Shown: piece by piece, positions 47,101 through 59,229 of the stretch
Position numbering within the stretch: the stretch's first letter is position 1
Layout: every line of letters begins with the position of its first letter
From: Alligator mississippiensis
Taxonomy: Eukaryota > Chordata > Crocodylia > Alligatoridae
Assembly (NCBI RefSeq): GCF_030867095.1
Contig: NC_081826.1
Location: 40,340,001-40,404,000, forward strand
DNA: 64,000 bases
Direction: 5' to 3'
The notes under the pieces: model-generated
Told to the model about the DNA's origin: nothing
Database searches by the model: none
What the model saw: only the letters and a program-made list of their open reading frames with translations
Position numbers and translations under genes: made by a program

Positions 47101-50100
47101 CTTATGTGCCTAAACTTGAGTTCTTAAATTTCTGCCAATAATCATTCTTCATCTAAACCCAAACAGCATCTTTTCCATCCTTTTATATAATGGTGACAAT
47201 ACAGATGAACTAAGCAGGATTAAAAGAAATGGTGTAAAATGGTGGGAGGGGGGTTGGCATGAAAACTAGAGGAGCACAGGCTAATCACAAGCAGACTGAG
47301 AAAGTCTAGTCATCTTTGAGAAATGCCTAATTGAATCTCTGACTGTCCTTTTCAAGTGTTCTTTGCATCCTTTTAATCTGGAAGCATAGTCAGTTGTTCT
47401 CTTCATGTATTATGCATGGCTGAAAGAATATACCATTTTTTTTGCATTGAGGGAGTGGAATAATTTTTTTAAAATTACACTCAACTACTGCTCAGGGGGT
47501 GACCACATGTGGATTACCCGATCATCTGACTAAGGATATGAGTTTTAGATTAACATAAAAAATCTGGCAGATCTACAGCAGACCTTGTCCAGTGTTAGAG
47601 TAACTTATTCCTATTAGTTTCTGGGAAGGGTCTGTAGAGGAGACAACAACCTATAGGTAAAGTAGGCAAAAATGTATAAGAGGCTGACATTGTTCTACCC
47701 TTTTGTGACAACTGAAGTTGCAAATTAGCCTTCTGGCTTCTTTTATCCAGATCTATGTATTTATTGAAATGAAGACAGACATGGTCTTCAAGGTCCAAAG
47801 GGAGATGTAAAACCAAGTAAACTTCTGCTCTGTCTAGTGGCAACAGGTCATTTTGAGGTTTAACATCTGTGCTAATTCCTCTTCCTGTGTGCATGTGTGA
47901 GATAAGTGCAATTAAATGGCATTTGCTGCAAAAAGTTGATTTAATTGCCTGTGGAAGTCACTTTGACACAGTTCAATTGAAAGATACTTCTGCATGGGAA
48001 CATTATTATATGACCTAGCTGTGGACAGCTGGAAGGAGGAAGCAGTATGCCAAATTAATCTCTGAGGCAACTTCACTGGGAGTCAGGTGGTTAAATGAGA
48101 AATGAACAGAAAATAATACAATGGAAAAGGGTAGTTCTGGCACAACACCTCTGCCAGGAATATGGGTGATGACTGAAAGTGGAATGTTATTAGAAAGTAC
48201 TGTCAAAGGTATATTAAACTCAGGAATATGGTGATAGGAAGCATATAACCAACCCAGCAAGAGCAATTACTTGAGAGGTATTCTACTACTTATACGTACA
48301 CAGCTGGGGCCTCTAAGGAAAGGGTTTGTTTAGGAGTAGATGAAAGGTCATGTTGGATTGATTTAGCATTTAGGAGCATTACAGGTATTTTGCTTAGTCC
48401 CTAATCTACTAAATAGAAAACAAGAGTTTTGTGCCATCTGTTTCACTTAAAAATGTGTCCTTTTCCAATTAAAGACATTTATAGACAGATAGTCTGATGT
48501 AAAGTTTTAAAAAAAGAAAACTATCTTTAGAAGGAGATCTAGGCTTCTCTTCAGTTATGCTAATATATGTTTGGAATGCCCTGCAGTTTAGAACAAATTT
48601 TAATTCCTTGTTTAAATGTAAATAATATTTTAACTTTTAATTTGTATGATGTGGCATAGGATTGAATTACTGTGCATCAATGTGATTGTACACCGCTGGG
48701 ACCTGCTATGATGTTAGCCTTAATAAAACCCTGTACAATGGCATGAAAATACAATAGGTGTTAAAACTGAAGCACTAAACACGGAGTTCTTAGTTTGAAG
48801 CTTACAGATGGGAAATAGATTATGCTGTAATATACAAGAAAGACAAAGGCTGCTTTCAAAATCGATAATTTACAATCTGCATAGGGGAGAATTAGCTATT
48901 GACTAAAATAAATGAATAATAAAACAAATGTAAATACAAAACTAAACCAAAAAGAATTGATTAGTTACAAGCTATCAATAAATCATACATGCCAAGAAGC
49001 CTATATAACACATTGCTCCTCAGTGACATCCCTAGATCTCCATAATCCATAATACTCCATAGATCTCAGTTCATATTTGTAGCAGAAATCAGAATTCTGT
49101 AAAAAGTTTAATCCCTCTAGCAAAGCAGGGGCAGTTTGAAATATTAACAAAATGCACATTTAACCACTTCAAATCTTTTAGTATACAGAGGATAATAGCA
49201 ACTTTTCCCCGGGTTTCCTCTGATGTCAGAAATGTGCCCTTTACAAAGTAGAGGGAAGTCATGCTGAGCAGGATACTCTTCATTAGGCTGCACCTGCATA
49301 GAAAACATTCCTTCCTGACCGTGGTAATTTCAAGTCCAGAGCATAAGAGAATGCTATCAATTATACCTCTCACCCTTAACTCAGGACCTAATCTTTCATT
49401 AACTCTCTCAAATGAACAAACTGGTTTTCTAAAACAATCTGATGGGATACTGACTGGTAAAAAACCCAAAAAACAAAAAAACCCAAGTCTCTTCCTGCCT
49501 TCATTACAGCATTAAGGCCAGTCCCATAAGATGAAAAGTTTTTCCTTCTAAATACGGAGTATTTTTCTTTAACTTCTATTTAAGCTAATTGAAGATAGGG
49601 GTGCTTGGTACTTTACTGAATTGGGCTCTGAAATAGCTACCTCATGAAATAGTGAGTAACATATCTCATTCTTCCCTACAGGTACATATTTTCAGTATTG
49701 TTTAAATCAGAATTAATGGTGTTTAAGGGGTTCTGGGCTATTTTGCTTGTTCTTTTTATATACAACATGCAAGGGAGGCTTTAGCACCTTTCTTTCCTTG
49801 CATTAGTAATTAAAAATATAATGCAACATTATTTTTTACCAAGGCAAGCAACATGTTTATGACATCAGAGAAATTAATGCCAACAACTACAACCATTTGC
49901 ATTTCTTAAATCATATCTTCTTCTATCTTATTCCTAGTGTCTTGGGAAAATGCCAGGTTTGGACAATTACATTCAATTTGCCTAAATATCCTCTTGTAAA
50001 TAAGAAATTTGGTATTTCCTGTGCTAAACAGTGGCAATTTTCCTCCCAGAAGCTGCTGCACTTATGTGGTGAATGGAATAATTCCTTTATATAAAACATG

Positions 50101-51442
50101 GTTTGTAAAGTGGCTTTGAAACCTCTCAGATATGATTCAGTATGATAACGGTTTTATACAGAACTTATCTTAGTTTTTAGCATCTTTGATTGAAAGCAAT
50201 TATATCAAATGCAATAATGAAATTCCTTTTAACCAGTACAATAAAAGAAGTGACTCTTTGGGGCACTTCCTTTTTTGTAATAAAATGCAATTTGGAAACA
50301 TTCCATTCAATTTCTACAGAAATGACTTATTATTGGCCCCATGAATAATAAATCTAGGACACAAGATAATCTATAGGTTATTTAAATGATGCATTATAAA
50401 GTTGGGATCCAAACTATGCAATGCTAAACTAACAACAGCTGGGGGAATTTGTGACCATTTGGCAAGTCTATATTTCTGCTGAAGGAACTGGTCTAAAAAT
50501 GAATATACTACTTGGGATTTTTTTTTATGGAGTTTTTAAAACTCCATAAATTCATTGTTTGTGTAACTGGCTAAATCTAGATTCTGTACAGGCCCTAACC
50601 TGGGAGAGCTAATGGAGAGAGAGAATAGTTAACCATATTGGTCTGCAGTCAGGCAAAAGGCAAGGCATATTTGCAACTTATAAACTAAATAAATCAGAGC
50701 TCTATAGCATAAGCTTCCGTGAGTTTCGGTGAGCTCAGGCTCATGAAAGTTTACACTATATACCTCCAAATTAGTTAGTGTATAAATTCTCAATCCACCC
50801 TGGCTTAGACCTGATTAAGGCCAGACTATCCCTTACATCAATTTAAGTTTGTCATGCTCTCAGGATTCAGACTACACTGTGTATAAGTAGGAATGGAAAA
50901 TCTCCAACATATTTTTTTCAAGCTGCACTGATGCTGACCTGAAATGCACACAATATAGAGCTGTGCTTTACTTTGCCCTCATTTCAAAGTTTATGGTAGT
51001 TTCCAAACATCCAGTTATATACTTGGAAGGGACCACCAAACTGTGGTTTAATAGCCATTATCTAACACAGAATGTGAACTCTGTCCTCCAGAGATGTAAA
51101 CCTTGGCAACACTTTTCAGATATGGCTGTCTAAATTTTGGCATCTAATATCTATCTTCATGCAGGTATGATGTTTAGACCACTGTTATTCCCCCTTGAAG
51201 TTAGAGCTATAAAGAAATGTGTGGATATTAATAAGGTTTTTTTAAAAAGAAAAAATCTAGAAATGATATAAAATCTCTCATTTTTCAGTGCATGTTTCAG
51301 AAAATTTTCTCTATGGGCAAGTTATTGTATACTAGCTTACAGCAAGATACTTGGAGGTACCCAGACTAAACAGACCATAGGTCTGGTCCACTTTGACAAA
51401 ATCTGTGCCTTTATAAATACAATGGGATCCTCATATGCTCAG
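44166..51442. other. Long intergenic stretch, mostly unrecognised
   Basis: About 7.3 kb without a supported gene. 44450-45690 is richer in GC and may be one old DNA element: its edges (ggcctggacagacattc and the complement gaatgcccgtacat) are loosely inverted, and 'accagtagaaa' words recur near 44790-44820. The rest, 45700-51440, is AT-rich and appears to be low-repeat sequence. Conserved non-coding elements could be present, but cannot be judged without alignment. Confidence 0.4.
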
Positions 51443-51696
51443 TGGGTGCATCTACACATACACTTTAATGCACAGTAGACTATTTTACTGTGCATTAAAG
51501 CATCACGTAACAAACAGTGACATTATGCTAATGCTCAGTAAAATAATCTGTGCATTAAGCATCACTAAAAAAACATGCAAATGTGCTACTGCGCATTAGC
51601 ATAGCCTAATGTGCATTAATTTAGAACCTTACATTGGAGGAACTAAATTTAATGTGCATTAGAAAAGGCACATTAATGCATGTGTATATGCTCCCA
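51443..51696. repeat. MITE with 'tctaca' ends
   Basis: A 254-bp element. The left end tgggtgcatctacacatacac and the right end, complement tgggagcatatacacatgca, are inverted relatives. The body is rich in 'taatgcacatta' and 'gtgcattaa' words, as in the element at 2708-3005. Confidence 0.7.
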
Positions 51697-53509
51697 GTAT
51701 CTCTGATAGTTAGGCCATGTTGATTTATGTGACTAAATATTGAGTAAGGTACATCATTTTAAAATGACAGTTTTCGGCCTTAATGCTTTAATCCACGTCC
51801 TAATCTGTTTATTTTGAATCCATTCTCAGAAGCCCCTTTGTCTCGATAAGTGAATAGGGTGTAAATCGACTTGAAGACTAAATAGAAGCATACCACAGTT
51901 GGAACAGCAAAGGACCATTTTGCTAGCCGAATGCAGGTTGTTTGACAGCACGGTTCCTTACAATGCTATCGCTGTTTCATCTTATCAGAGAAGACATTGT
52001 CTGAAAGCTGAGAATATTTGATTGTCTGAAAGCTGAGAATTGTTACTTTGTGGAAAATCTCTGAGCGCTCCTAACATTAATTTATGCAGTTCAATGGAAA
52101 ATCAGATTTGCTGTCTCTTTTTTTTTAAATAAGTTTTGAAAAATACATGGTCAGCTCCTCAGCTGGTTTAAATCATTTATACCAGTTGAGGGTCTGGCCC
52201 AATGAGGACAACATTAAACATTATATGTATTTTAGTTGTAATAATTCTCCTTAAAGTAAAGACAAATGATTTTTGTAATAATTTCTAAGTAAAAATATTA
52301 TACATTTCAGTTGTACCTGTTTTCAGTTGTATGCCAATCTTAAAAAAAGTCCTCCCTGATAAAATTAGATTGTATACTACATGAATATATGCCATCATTT
52401 TAATTAGTCTTCTTATGCTAGGTAAATGCCAGTTCCTAAAACACTATCTTTACCATTCACATGAGACTGTTCCCTTTAATTAGACCAGCCCAGGATTTCA
52501 AAATTGGCTTTTAAATGATAGAGGCTTCCATTTTTTTGTGCCTACCTTCAGATTCCACATGTGTGCCTTCCAGAGATGCCAGTCAACTTCTGTTGAACTC
52601 ACCAGTACTTATCTCCTTGAAAAATCAAGTCTGAGATGTTTTGTTGCCCTCCCCCCCACCTCCCCCTGCCAATCAGAGGCCAGTTTGCAAATATTTCTTT
52701 GTGGGTTTTTTGCCACTGAAGGTGCATGGATGGGCTTTTCAAAAGTGCAGTTTTGGTTTAATACTGCTCCCACTGGGATAGATAGGGACATTATTACTAA
52801 CATAGTGGGAAGCCAGGTTAGGTCAAAACTAAAATTTGTGAAAAGATCACCCTATAGGTCTGATTTCAAAAGAAGAACATCCACTTCTTAAAACATTTGT
52901 TCTGGAGAAAATATGAAATTTAACTGAAATGCTGCACTCAATAACCTTTACAGCAATGTGGTTAACATTAGAATTACTAGTCATAAAAAGGTGGCCATGT
53001 ATTTCTATGTAAAGTATTCACAGGTGATTAAAAAATTACAGTAGTGTCAAGTGCTTTAAGATGTTCTTCAAGTTTTAAGTCTGCCTTGTGATGGCCTTTC
53101 ACTGGCAACTGTACAGATTATGAAGATTGGTCATATCAGTGTAGATGAAAATGGGTTATTTCATTGTTAATTTCACCGCTATGTTCCCCCCCTGAGTAAG
53201 CTCATTTCTCTGCTCACACAAGGGCTTCTAAAGCAAATACACAAAGTAACAAATTAACACTGCACCACTAGCACTAGTGTCATGGACACAATAACCATTC
53301 TATAGAAAAATGAGCATTTAGTTTCTATGCAACAGGATGGAAATGTGCAAATTGTCAGTTGGTAACTAAATTTCATTTTGCTCAGCAGCACAAAGTTAGT
53401 GCAGTGTCACTGATACTATCCCACAGGAAAAGAACTACAATTAGGAAAACTACAATTTATAAACACAGCTCTTGAAATATATCATGCAAATTATTGTCTG
53501 AACTGCACA
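51697..53509 (-). other. KCNS2: KCNS2 3' UTR and downstream region
   Basis: AT-rich sequence after the KCNS2 stop codon, on its 3' side. No repeat is recognised, which fits a long 3' UTR. Candidate poly(A) signals read on the minus strand are ATTAAA at 52475-52480 and 52398-52403 and AATAAA at 51808-51813, giving possible UTR lengths of about 1.0-1.7 kb. A direct repeat 'ctgaaagctgagaat' lies at about 52001 and 52026. Which signal is used is not known. Confidence 0.45.
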
Positions 53510-54943
53510 CTAATGCAGAGAATCATTGAGACTTAGTTCACTGGGAGTGCTCCTGCTCATATTGGTAAGACTGGCCATAAGGGATTTTACTTTATAGGCA
53601 TAGTAGTCCCTTAAATTGACTGATGGAACCTCTTTCATTCCATCATCAAAATCACAGCTCCTCATGGCACTTTCTAGCTGCTTCTGACGCCTATAGAAGT
53701 GAGAGAATTTATTGAAGATGAGAGTTATAGGAAGCACTACCACCAGGATGCCAGCTAGGATGCATGCAGATGCTGTCAATTTGCCAGCAGTGGTCCCTGG
53801 GACAATATCTCCATAGCCAACTGTGGTCATGCTAACTGTAGCCCACCACCAGCAAGCAGGGATGGTGGCCAAACCCTCGTTTTCTTCTTTTTCAATGGTG
53901 TAAGCTACTACCGAGAAGATAGAAATCCCAACAGAGAGGTAAAGTAAGAGAAGTCCTACCTCTCTATAGCTATACTTTAAGGTGGCTCCAAGAGACCTAA
54001 GGCCAGTCGAATGTCTAGCAAGTTTTAAGATCCGAAAGATCCTCATAAGCCTCAGGACTTGGGCTACTCTCCCTAAATTTGCTAATGCCGGGCTACTTTC
54101 CACAACCAAGTTAACAATCAAGGTAATGTAAAATGGGAGGATGGACATGAGGTCAATCAGATTTAGTGCATGCTTGAAAAACTTGAAGAAGTCAGGAGCC
54201 ACCGCAAACCTGGCCACCAGCTCAAAGGTGAACCATGCAATCCCAAAATGTTCCACGATTTCAAATCGGGAATCTTCCTCCGAATTCCCACTGCTGTCGA
54301 CAATCTGAAAGTCTGGAAGGCTGTTCAGGCACATGGTCACAATGGAGCCGAGAACAACCACTATGGAAAGGATGCTGAATATTCGGCTCAAGACGGAGTA
54401 GCCAGGGTTGTCCAAAGCCAGCCAGAGCTGCCTCCGGATGTTTCCAAAGGGCTGCCTGTCAAACTTGGAGGCATCGTTGTAGAAGGCCAAGATCTCATCG
54501 AAGGAAGAGGTGGTGCTTTCCTGCTCGCTTTGATCTTCCCATTTCTCTTGATCGGGCTCCATCTTCCTGCCGTGGTAGCTGTAGCTGCAGCACGAGTCGA
54601 TGAAGAATTCATTGATCCCCCAGTACTCGATCTCCTGGCTGAAGGAAAACACGCAGAGCTCGCCCATGACGTGCAGCTTGCCCGTGTTGTAGAAGTGCAA
54701 CACGTAGGGGAACAGCTCGGGGTTCCTGTCGAAGTAGAACTCGTTCTTGGCATCGTCGTAATCGTCGCACAGCTCCAAGATCGACTCCCGGGAGTGGCAG
54801 CTCAGCAGCTTGCCCAGGCGCGTCTCCGGGAACCGCAGCAAGGTGTTGGAGCGCATCTTCTTCTTAAAGCCTCCCACGTTGATGCTGATCTCGCCGTCTT
54901 CCACGTTCGCCTCGGCTAAAGCCCGCAGGCTCTGCCCGGTCAT
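53510..54943 (-). CDS. KCNS2: KCNS2, Kv9.2 modifier K+ channel subunit
   Basis: Complete intronless coding region of 477 residues, the same length as human KCNS2 and near-identical from memory. Kv9.2 is electrically silent alone. It joins Kv2.1/Kv2.2 in heterotetramers at the plasma membrane and changes their gating. The T1 domain covers about residues 18-122. S1 is at about 184-205, S2 229-249, S3 259-280, and S4 289-309 (RVAQVLRLMRIFRILK, with regularly spaced Arg). S5 is at 328-349, the pore has TTVGYGD at 373-379, and S6 is at 387-411. S6 has VLPITLIF where Kv1-4 have PxP, the mark of silent subunits. The start MTGQSL (ATG at 54943-54941, A at -3) agrees with vertebrate orthologues. The frame stays open for 128 more codons upstream through the CpG island, but that part is GC-driven low-complexity sequence. 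The C-terminus SLNDSLH differs from human by its last residue. Confidence 0.97.
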   Translation of the reverse strand: MTGQSLRALAEANVEDGEISINVGGFKKKMRSNTLLRFPETRLGKLLSCHSRESILELCDDYDDAKNEFYFDRNPELFPYVLHFYNTGKLHVMGELCVFSFSQEIEYWGINEFFIDSCCSYSYHGRKMEPDQEKWEDQSEQESTTSSFDEILAFYNDASKFDRQPFGNIRRQLWLALDNPGYSVLSRIFSILSIVVVLGSIVTMCLNSLPDFQIVDSSGNSEEDSRFEIVEHFGIAWFTFELVARFAVAPDFFKFFKHALNLIDLMSILPFYITLIVNLVVESSPALANLGRVAQVLRLMRIFRILKLARHSTGLRSLGATLKYSYREVGLLLLYLSVGISIFSVVAYTIEKEENEGLATIPACWWWATVSMTTVGYGDIVPGTTAGKLTASACILAGILVVVLPITLIFNKFSHFYRRQKQLESAMRSCDFDDGMKEVPSVNLRDYYAYKVKSLMASLTNMSRSTPSELSLNDSLH

Positions 54944-55640
54944 AGTGAGCGGCTGGCGGGGCCCAGGGCACCGGCACCTGGAGCGGGAGCAGACCAGGCG
55001 CTGTGAAGCCGCCGCTCCCCGCTCCCCCGGCAGCGCCGCGCGGAGCTTCCCGGCAGCCGCCCCCTCCCCCCGCTCCTTTGTTTCCCGCTTGGGCTCCGTC
55101 CTCCCACGTGCCGCTGCCGGGGCTGCCCCGGGGCGGCCCCGCGCCGCCCCGCCCCGCGCCGCGCCCGCTACCTGCTGCCTCAGCCGCCGCGCAGCGCCCC
55201 GCCGCGCCTCCCCGGCATCGCGCTGGCCGCCGGCGGGCGCGGGGGTGTCCGGCGGGGCCGCCGCGCCGTGGTGCTGAAGGGACAGCGCCGCCCCGCGCGC
55301 CTCAGCCCCGCGCCGCCGCGCCCGCACACGCGCTCGTCATGGCGACCACCGCCGGCCCCCGCCCCGCCCCGCCCCGCCCCGCCCCGCACACGCGGGGAGC
55401 GCGCCAGCCCACCCCGCCCCGGCCGCGGGGGTCGCACCGCACGTGTCGGCGGGAGGGCAGGGCAGGGCAGGGCAGGGCGGGAGCGGCCGGGCTCGCCTCC
55501 GCCCCCAGAAACGGGCTCGCTCCCAAACTTAGCGCCCCGCGGGCGTGTGCCTGCCCTTCCTCCCCGCCGGCCCCCTCGCAGCCCGGGCAGAGCAGGGACC
55601 CTCTGCGTACTGCGGTCAGTGGGCAGGCGCAGGCGCCCCT
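54600..55640 (-). promoter_or_regulatory. CpG island and probable KCNS2 promoter/5' UTR
   Basis: A dense run of CpG and GC boxes (repeated ccccgcccc near 55370-55390) spans the 5' part of KCNS2 and ~650 bp upstream. It is the most CpG-rich part of the window. KCNS2 orthologues have a 5' untranslated exon. A possible donor on the minus strand (ggcagcag|gtagcgggc, boundary at 55172/55171) and a possible acceptor just before the start (ccccgccag, ~54955) can be seen, but the intron would be only ~215 bp, so this is tentative. A (ggcagggcag) short tandem run lies at 55455-55480. Confidence 0.7.
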
Positions 55641-55779
55641 GGGGCCCTCCCGGCCCTCTCCAAGTGCCCATGTGCTCACGCTCACCGGCAGGTCTGGGGG
55701 CCCGGACCCCCCCTCCCCCTCCCCATGTAGAAGAGACCAGGAACAGGAGCTGCTGTAGAGGCACCTTCAAGCAGCTGGC

Positions 55780-55860
55780 ACCTGGCAGGGGAGATGCCAT
55801 GATCAGCACCACAGTGGACGTGCTGTCAGTCCAGGTGGCTTTGCTGCACCTGGAAAGGGA
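55780..55860 (+). repeat. U1 snRNA-derived sequence (possible SINEU head)
   Basis: 55780-55805 matches bases ~7-32 of U1 snRNA with one mismatch (acctggcaggggagatgcca, then tgatca; U1 has 'gataccatgatca'). After a gap corresponding to part of stem-loops I and II, 'ggacgtgctg' at about 55818-55827 resembles the later U1 'ggatgtgctg'. The known crocodilian SINEU retroposons have heads from U1 or U2 genes, so a SINEU remnant is likely; a U1 pseudogene is the alternative. Edges and tail are not defined. It is not a functional U1 gene. Confidence 0.6.
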
Positions 55861-58800
55861 GCTCCCCTCCTCCCTCACCTTGAATGGCTTTGTGTAGCTG
55901 AGGGTGGAGATGTCTATACTGTAGCCCCCCAGTGGAAGATCTCAGTGGCTCCCTTTATCTTATGGAGATGGGGGATTTCTTCCTAGTTTGCTCCTTTGGC
56001 CTCCTGGCTAATGAGAGCCAGAGACAAATGGCTTGGCTGAGGGCAAGTGAGACTTGGGGCATCCGAACCCCAAGACCTCCAACTTGGGGCTTGCACGTGG
56101 GATGTGTGCCATGGATTTGGGAGTATCAGAAGCCCCCCGCTGAAGTCTGGGAAGTAAGATCCTCACTGGTGATAACACCTCATGGACCTGAACTACTCAG
56201 CTCTGCTCAGTGGTTGGAATTTGGAACTGATTTGACTAATTTGGGCCCAGACATGAAATTTAAAACAAAAGCAGCAAGCTGGTGTTGGAAGGAGTCCTGA
56301 GGCTCAGGTGAAATGGAAGGTGCTCTTTGGCATGCTTCTTTCCCAGGTCATTTGTATCTTTGCGCTGTCCTTTCTTCACTCATGCCTGGCGGACCCTTCC
56401 TCATTGCAAAGGGACAGAACATTTTTCTGTGCCTCTGCAGCTCCACTGAGGGGCATTGGATGCAGATTTCTGTATGGGCTTCCTTGAAACGAACAAAATG
56501 GTGCTTTGGGAAGAACATGCACCTTCCTGTGGATGATATTTAGGGAGTCAGTGCTCACTTCCCTGTCTCATGCAGTAAACCAGCAAATTGCCTGTTTACA
56601 AGACGTCCCCTAGCTAAGAGGTAAAGTGCCACCTCATCGCCAAAGAGGATAGAGCTGGCAGCAGAGCCAGGCACAGCACCGCTGGCATAAGCACTCAGCT
56701 GCTCACCTGTGTTCCCCTCCATGATGCATCTATGGGCTATACTGTGCATGTGCACATGTCCTCTGTCTACTACACCTTACTACCAACACCACGGCCTTCT
56801 GCAACACTTTTGCATGCATCTATATTCAAAGCTCTTCTGCAGTCTGTACTTCCTGTTCCAATGCCCAGCTGCTGAGGGCAAACTCTGAAGTCACCAGAAG
56901 TGTACTGATGTGTGCGTGCTCTGGTGGCTTGCTGTGTGTCGTCAGAGCTTCTGCCAGCAAAACCAAGTAAGCATAGACAAGACCTTTGTGTGTACAGGCT
57001 ACATCCTGTGAGGAAGACCTGCAGACCTTTCAGGCACATGCTTAGCTCTCACAAAGGAGCCACTAAAGTGCACAGTCACTTTGTATACATGAACACAGAA
57101 GACCACAAGAATCCTTGGGCTTATATTTAAGCATATTTTTAGGTGCTTTGCTGAACGGAGGTCAGTGTGCTGAGGCCGCTGCAAAATGGCTCCCTTCCAC
57201 TGCTCACCTCTTTCAGTGTCTCTCTTGTCTGTCTTGCCTTCTTTTACCGGCTCTGACCATCTCACTGTCTCCCTTTCTCTCTTCTCCCTCCTCTGCAGCA
57301 CTGTCTCACATTCCTTTTATGTGTGGAAGGGGTCTGCCTTTCCCACTCTCTCTCCTTGGCTTCTCCCCATGCTCTTTCTGGGTCCCAGATAAAGATACCC
57401 ATTCTCCCTGGTGGCACCTGGCTTTCCAACTTGGTTCATTTCACATTCGACAGAGTCTTATGTTGAATGTGAAATGAATGACGCTGAATTATTCATGCCA
57501 ATCTGTCCTGAGCGTCAGGGAAAGTACTGTTGCCATTCAACTCAAGTTTTCACCTTTTATTTTCTCTCCTGGCTAGGAGTGCACAGCAAGCAGGCAGCAG
57601 GCATTAACTATATAGAGTACTCTCTGCACAGAATTTGGGTACAGGTAACATTCAAAAGGCAGCTCCACCTTCCACTTATTATTGGAGCACATTTGTTTTT
57701 ACATTAGGGTGGTAGTAGCACTAACATTAATGTTGAAATGACTATTCAATAGCTGTTGAGACAAAACCCTGGGGGCTTGGGTTGGCTCTCAGAGCTGCAC
57801 CCCAGATTTGTGTAACTTTACTGGTCCTCCTACTCTACTGAATTTGTATGCTCAGGTTATTAATTTGCCCAGAAATCACAATTTACCACAGGCATTTCAG
57901 TCAAATAACAGGAAAAAACAACAAAAGGGCTTATTACATGGAACGAAAAAGTGATCACATGCTTTGACAACAGAATATGATAAAACAAAACTGTTGGACT
58001 CCCCTTTAGCCCTCGTAACACTTCTAGGAAAATCCCTTGGGGGGTCAACCTCCCCTCAGTCACAGCTAGCTCCCTCCACCAGGGACCTTTAGTTCACCAC
58101 TTCTCACAGGGAACCATCTCCTAAACATCACTCCCTCTAAAACATGCCACACAGCCCCCCCTGCCACTTGGAACCAGGGAATCCTCTCCAGTATCTCTGC
58201 CTGTAGCTCCATGACAGCTGTACAGATGGGAGATCCTTAGGATAACTAGTAATTATCCATTTCTTCTAGCACAAGGGAGGACAACAGTTTGATTGCATGA
58301 CTGGGTGCCATGACCTGTGAAGCACTAAGCCCAGGACTGACCTCAATTTCTCTTGCAATATTATTTATGTAGTTAGTAGACTTACAAGCTGCCCCCTCCC
58401 CCAAAATAATTTATAAAATAGAACAAAATATTAAAATAAGATTGTGTACCAAAACAAATGGCCCCCATAAAGATATGATACCTCCTGGGAATGCGGTGAG
58501 GAATAACAAGGCAATGTTGGTGGAGCTGTCAGAAGCAATAGGCTCCCTATGTGAGATGAGTGTTATTCTGCATGCTTACTTGAGGTCTGAAATACATAAA
58601 CACATTTCTAATATATTTGTATGGATAAAAATATAATTGTTATAGTATTTTTCCCATTATTTTTCAAACATGGCATTCCTCCCTAATATTCTTATATGTT
58701 ATGCATTCCAATTTTAAGGATTTTGGAAGAGAACTGATTTGAGGAAGGAAACTGTAGGAGTTTAAAGTGACACCCCATTGACTACAGGGTCTAAAGTAAA

Positions 58801-59229
58801 AATGTGGCATGTCACTTTTCACTCTATTTTCATTATTCCTACAGTCAATACTGATCTATGGATTGGGACAATGTTTTGGAGCTGTCTTCTCTATCTAGCT
58901 AAGAAGACATACTACATACATCATCAAGACCAAATCATTTTGCAAAATTTCTATGTGCTAATCTAAATAATCATTGTTTTGGAAAGGTGCTATATTTTTA
59001 GAGAAGCGGACTAAGGTTGCTTGCATATTCATGCTGGGAAACATCTCCCTTCTTTCTCTGGAGAAGTAGCTGATTCACTGAATTAATGTCCTGGAATACT
59101 TACTTCATGTTGCCCAAAAAAGTCTAAAGCCATCACACTACTGTTGCCTTATTCAATATTGTGTATTTATCATTGTGTGCACTAGGAAAAATAGGTAAAA
59201 ATGTTGTTTTTTTTCTAATTACAATACAG
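55861..59229. other. Upstream flank of KCNS2, no gene recognised
   Basis: About 3.4 kb. No coding exon, RNA gene or clear repeat is seen. An exact 14-bp-arm hairpin lies at 57435-57478. 57200-57360 is a pyrimidine-rich stretch. 58100-58200 is C-rich. Regulatory elements of KCNS2 could lie here, but nothing by eye supports one. Confidence 0.4.
57435..57478. repeat. Short exact inverted repeat
   Basis: Arms ttcatttcacattc (57435-57448) and gaatgtgaaatgaa (57465-57478) pair exactly over 14 bp with a 16-base loop. There is no further pairing outside, so it is too short for a typical microRNA precursor. Confidence 0.7.

Noticed and set aside
54170-54919. 249-codon open frame on the + strand, antisense to KCNS2
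   Set aside because: It is the mirror frame of a conserved channel gene with GC-rich codons; it has no domain of its own, and the strong homology lies on the minus strand.
55003-55897. Several long Pro/Ala/Arg-rich open frames around the CpG island
   Set aside because: Stop codons are rare in GC-rich sequence; composition is low-complexity and no protein family is recognised.
57435-57478. microRNA precursor
   Set aside because: The stem is only 14 bp and does not extend; known precursors have ~30-bp stems.
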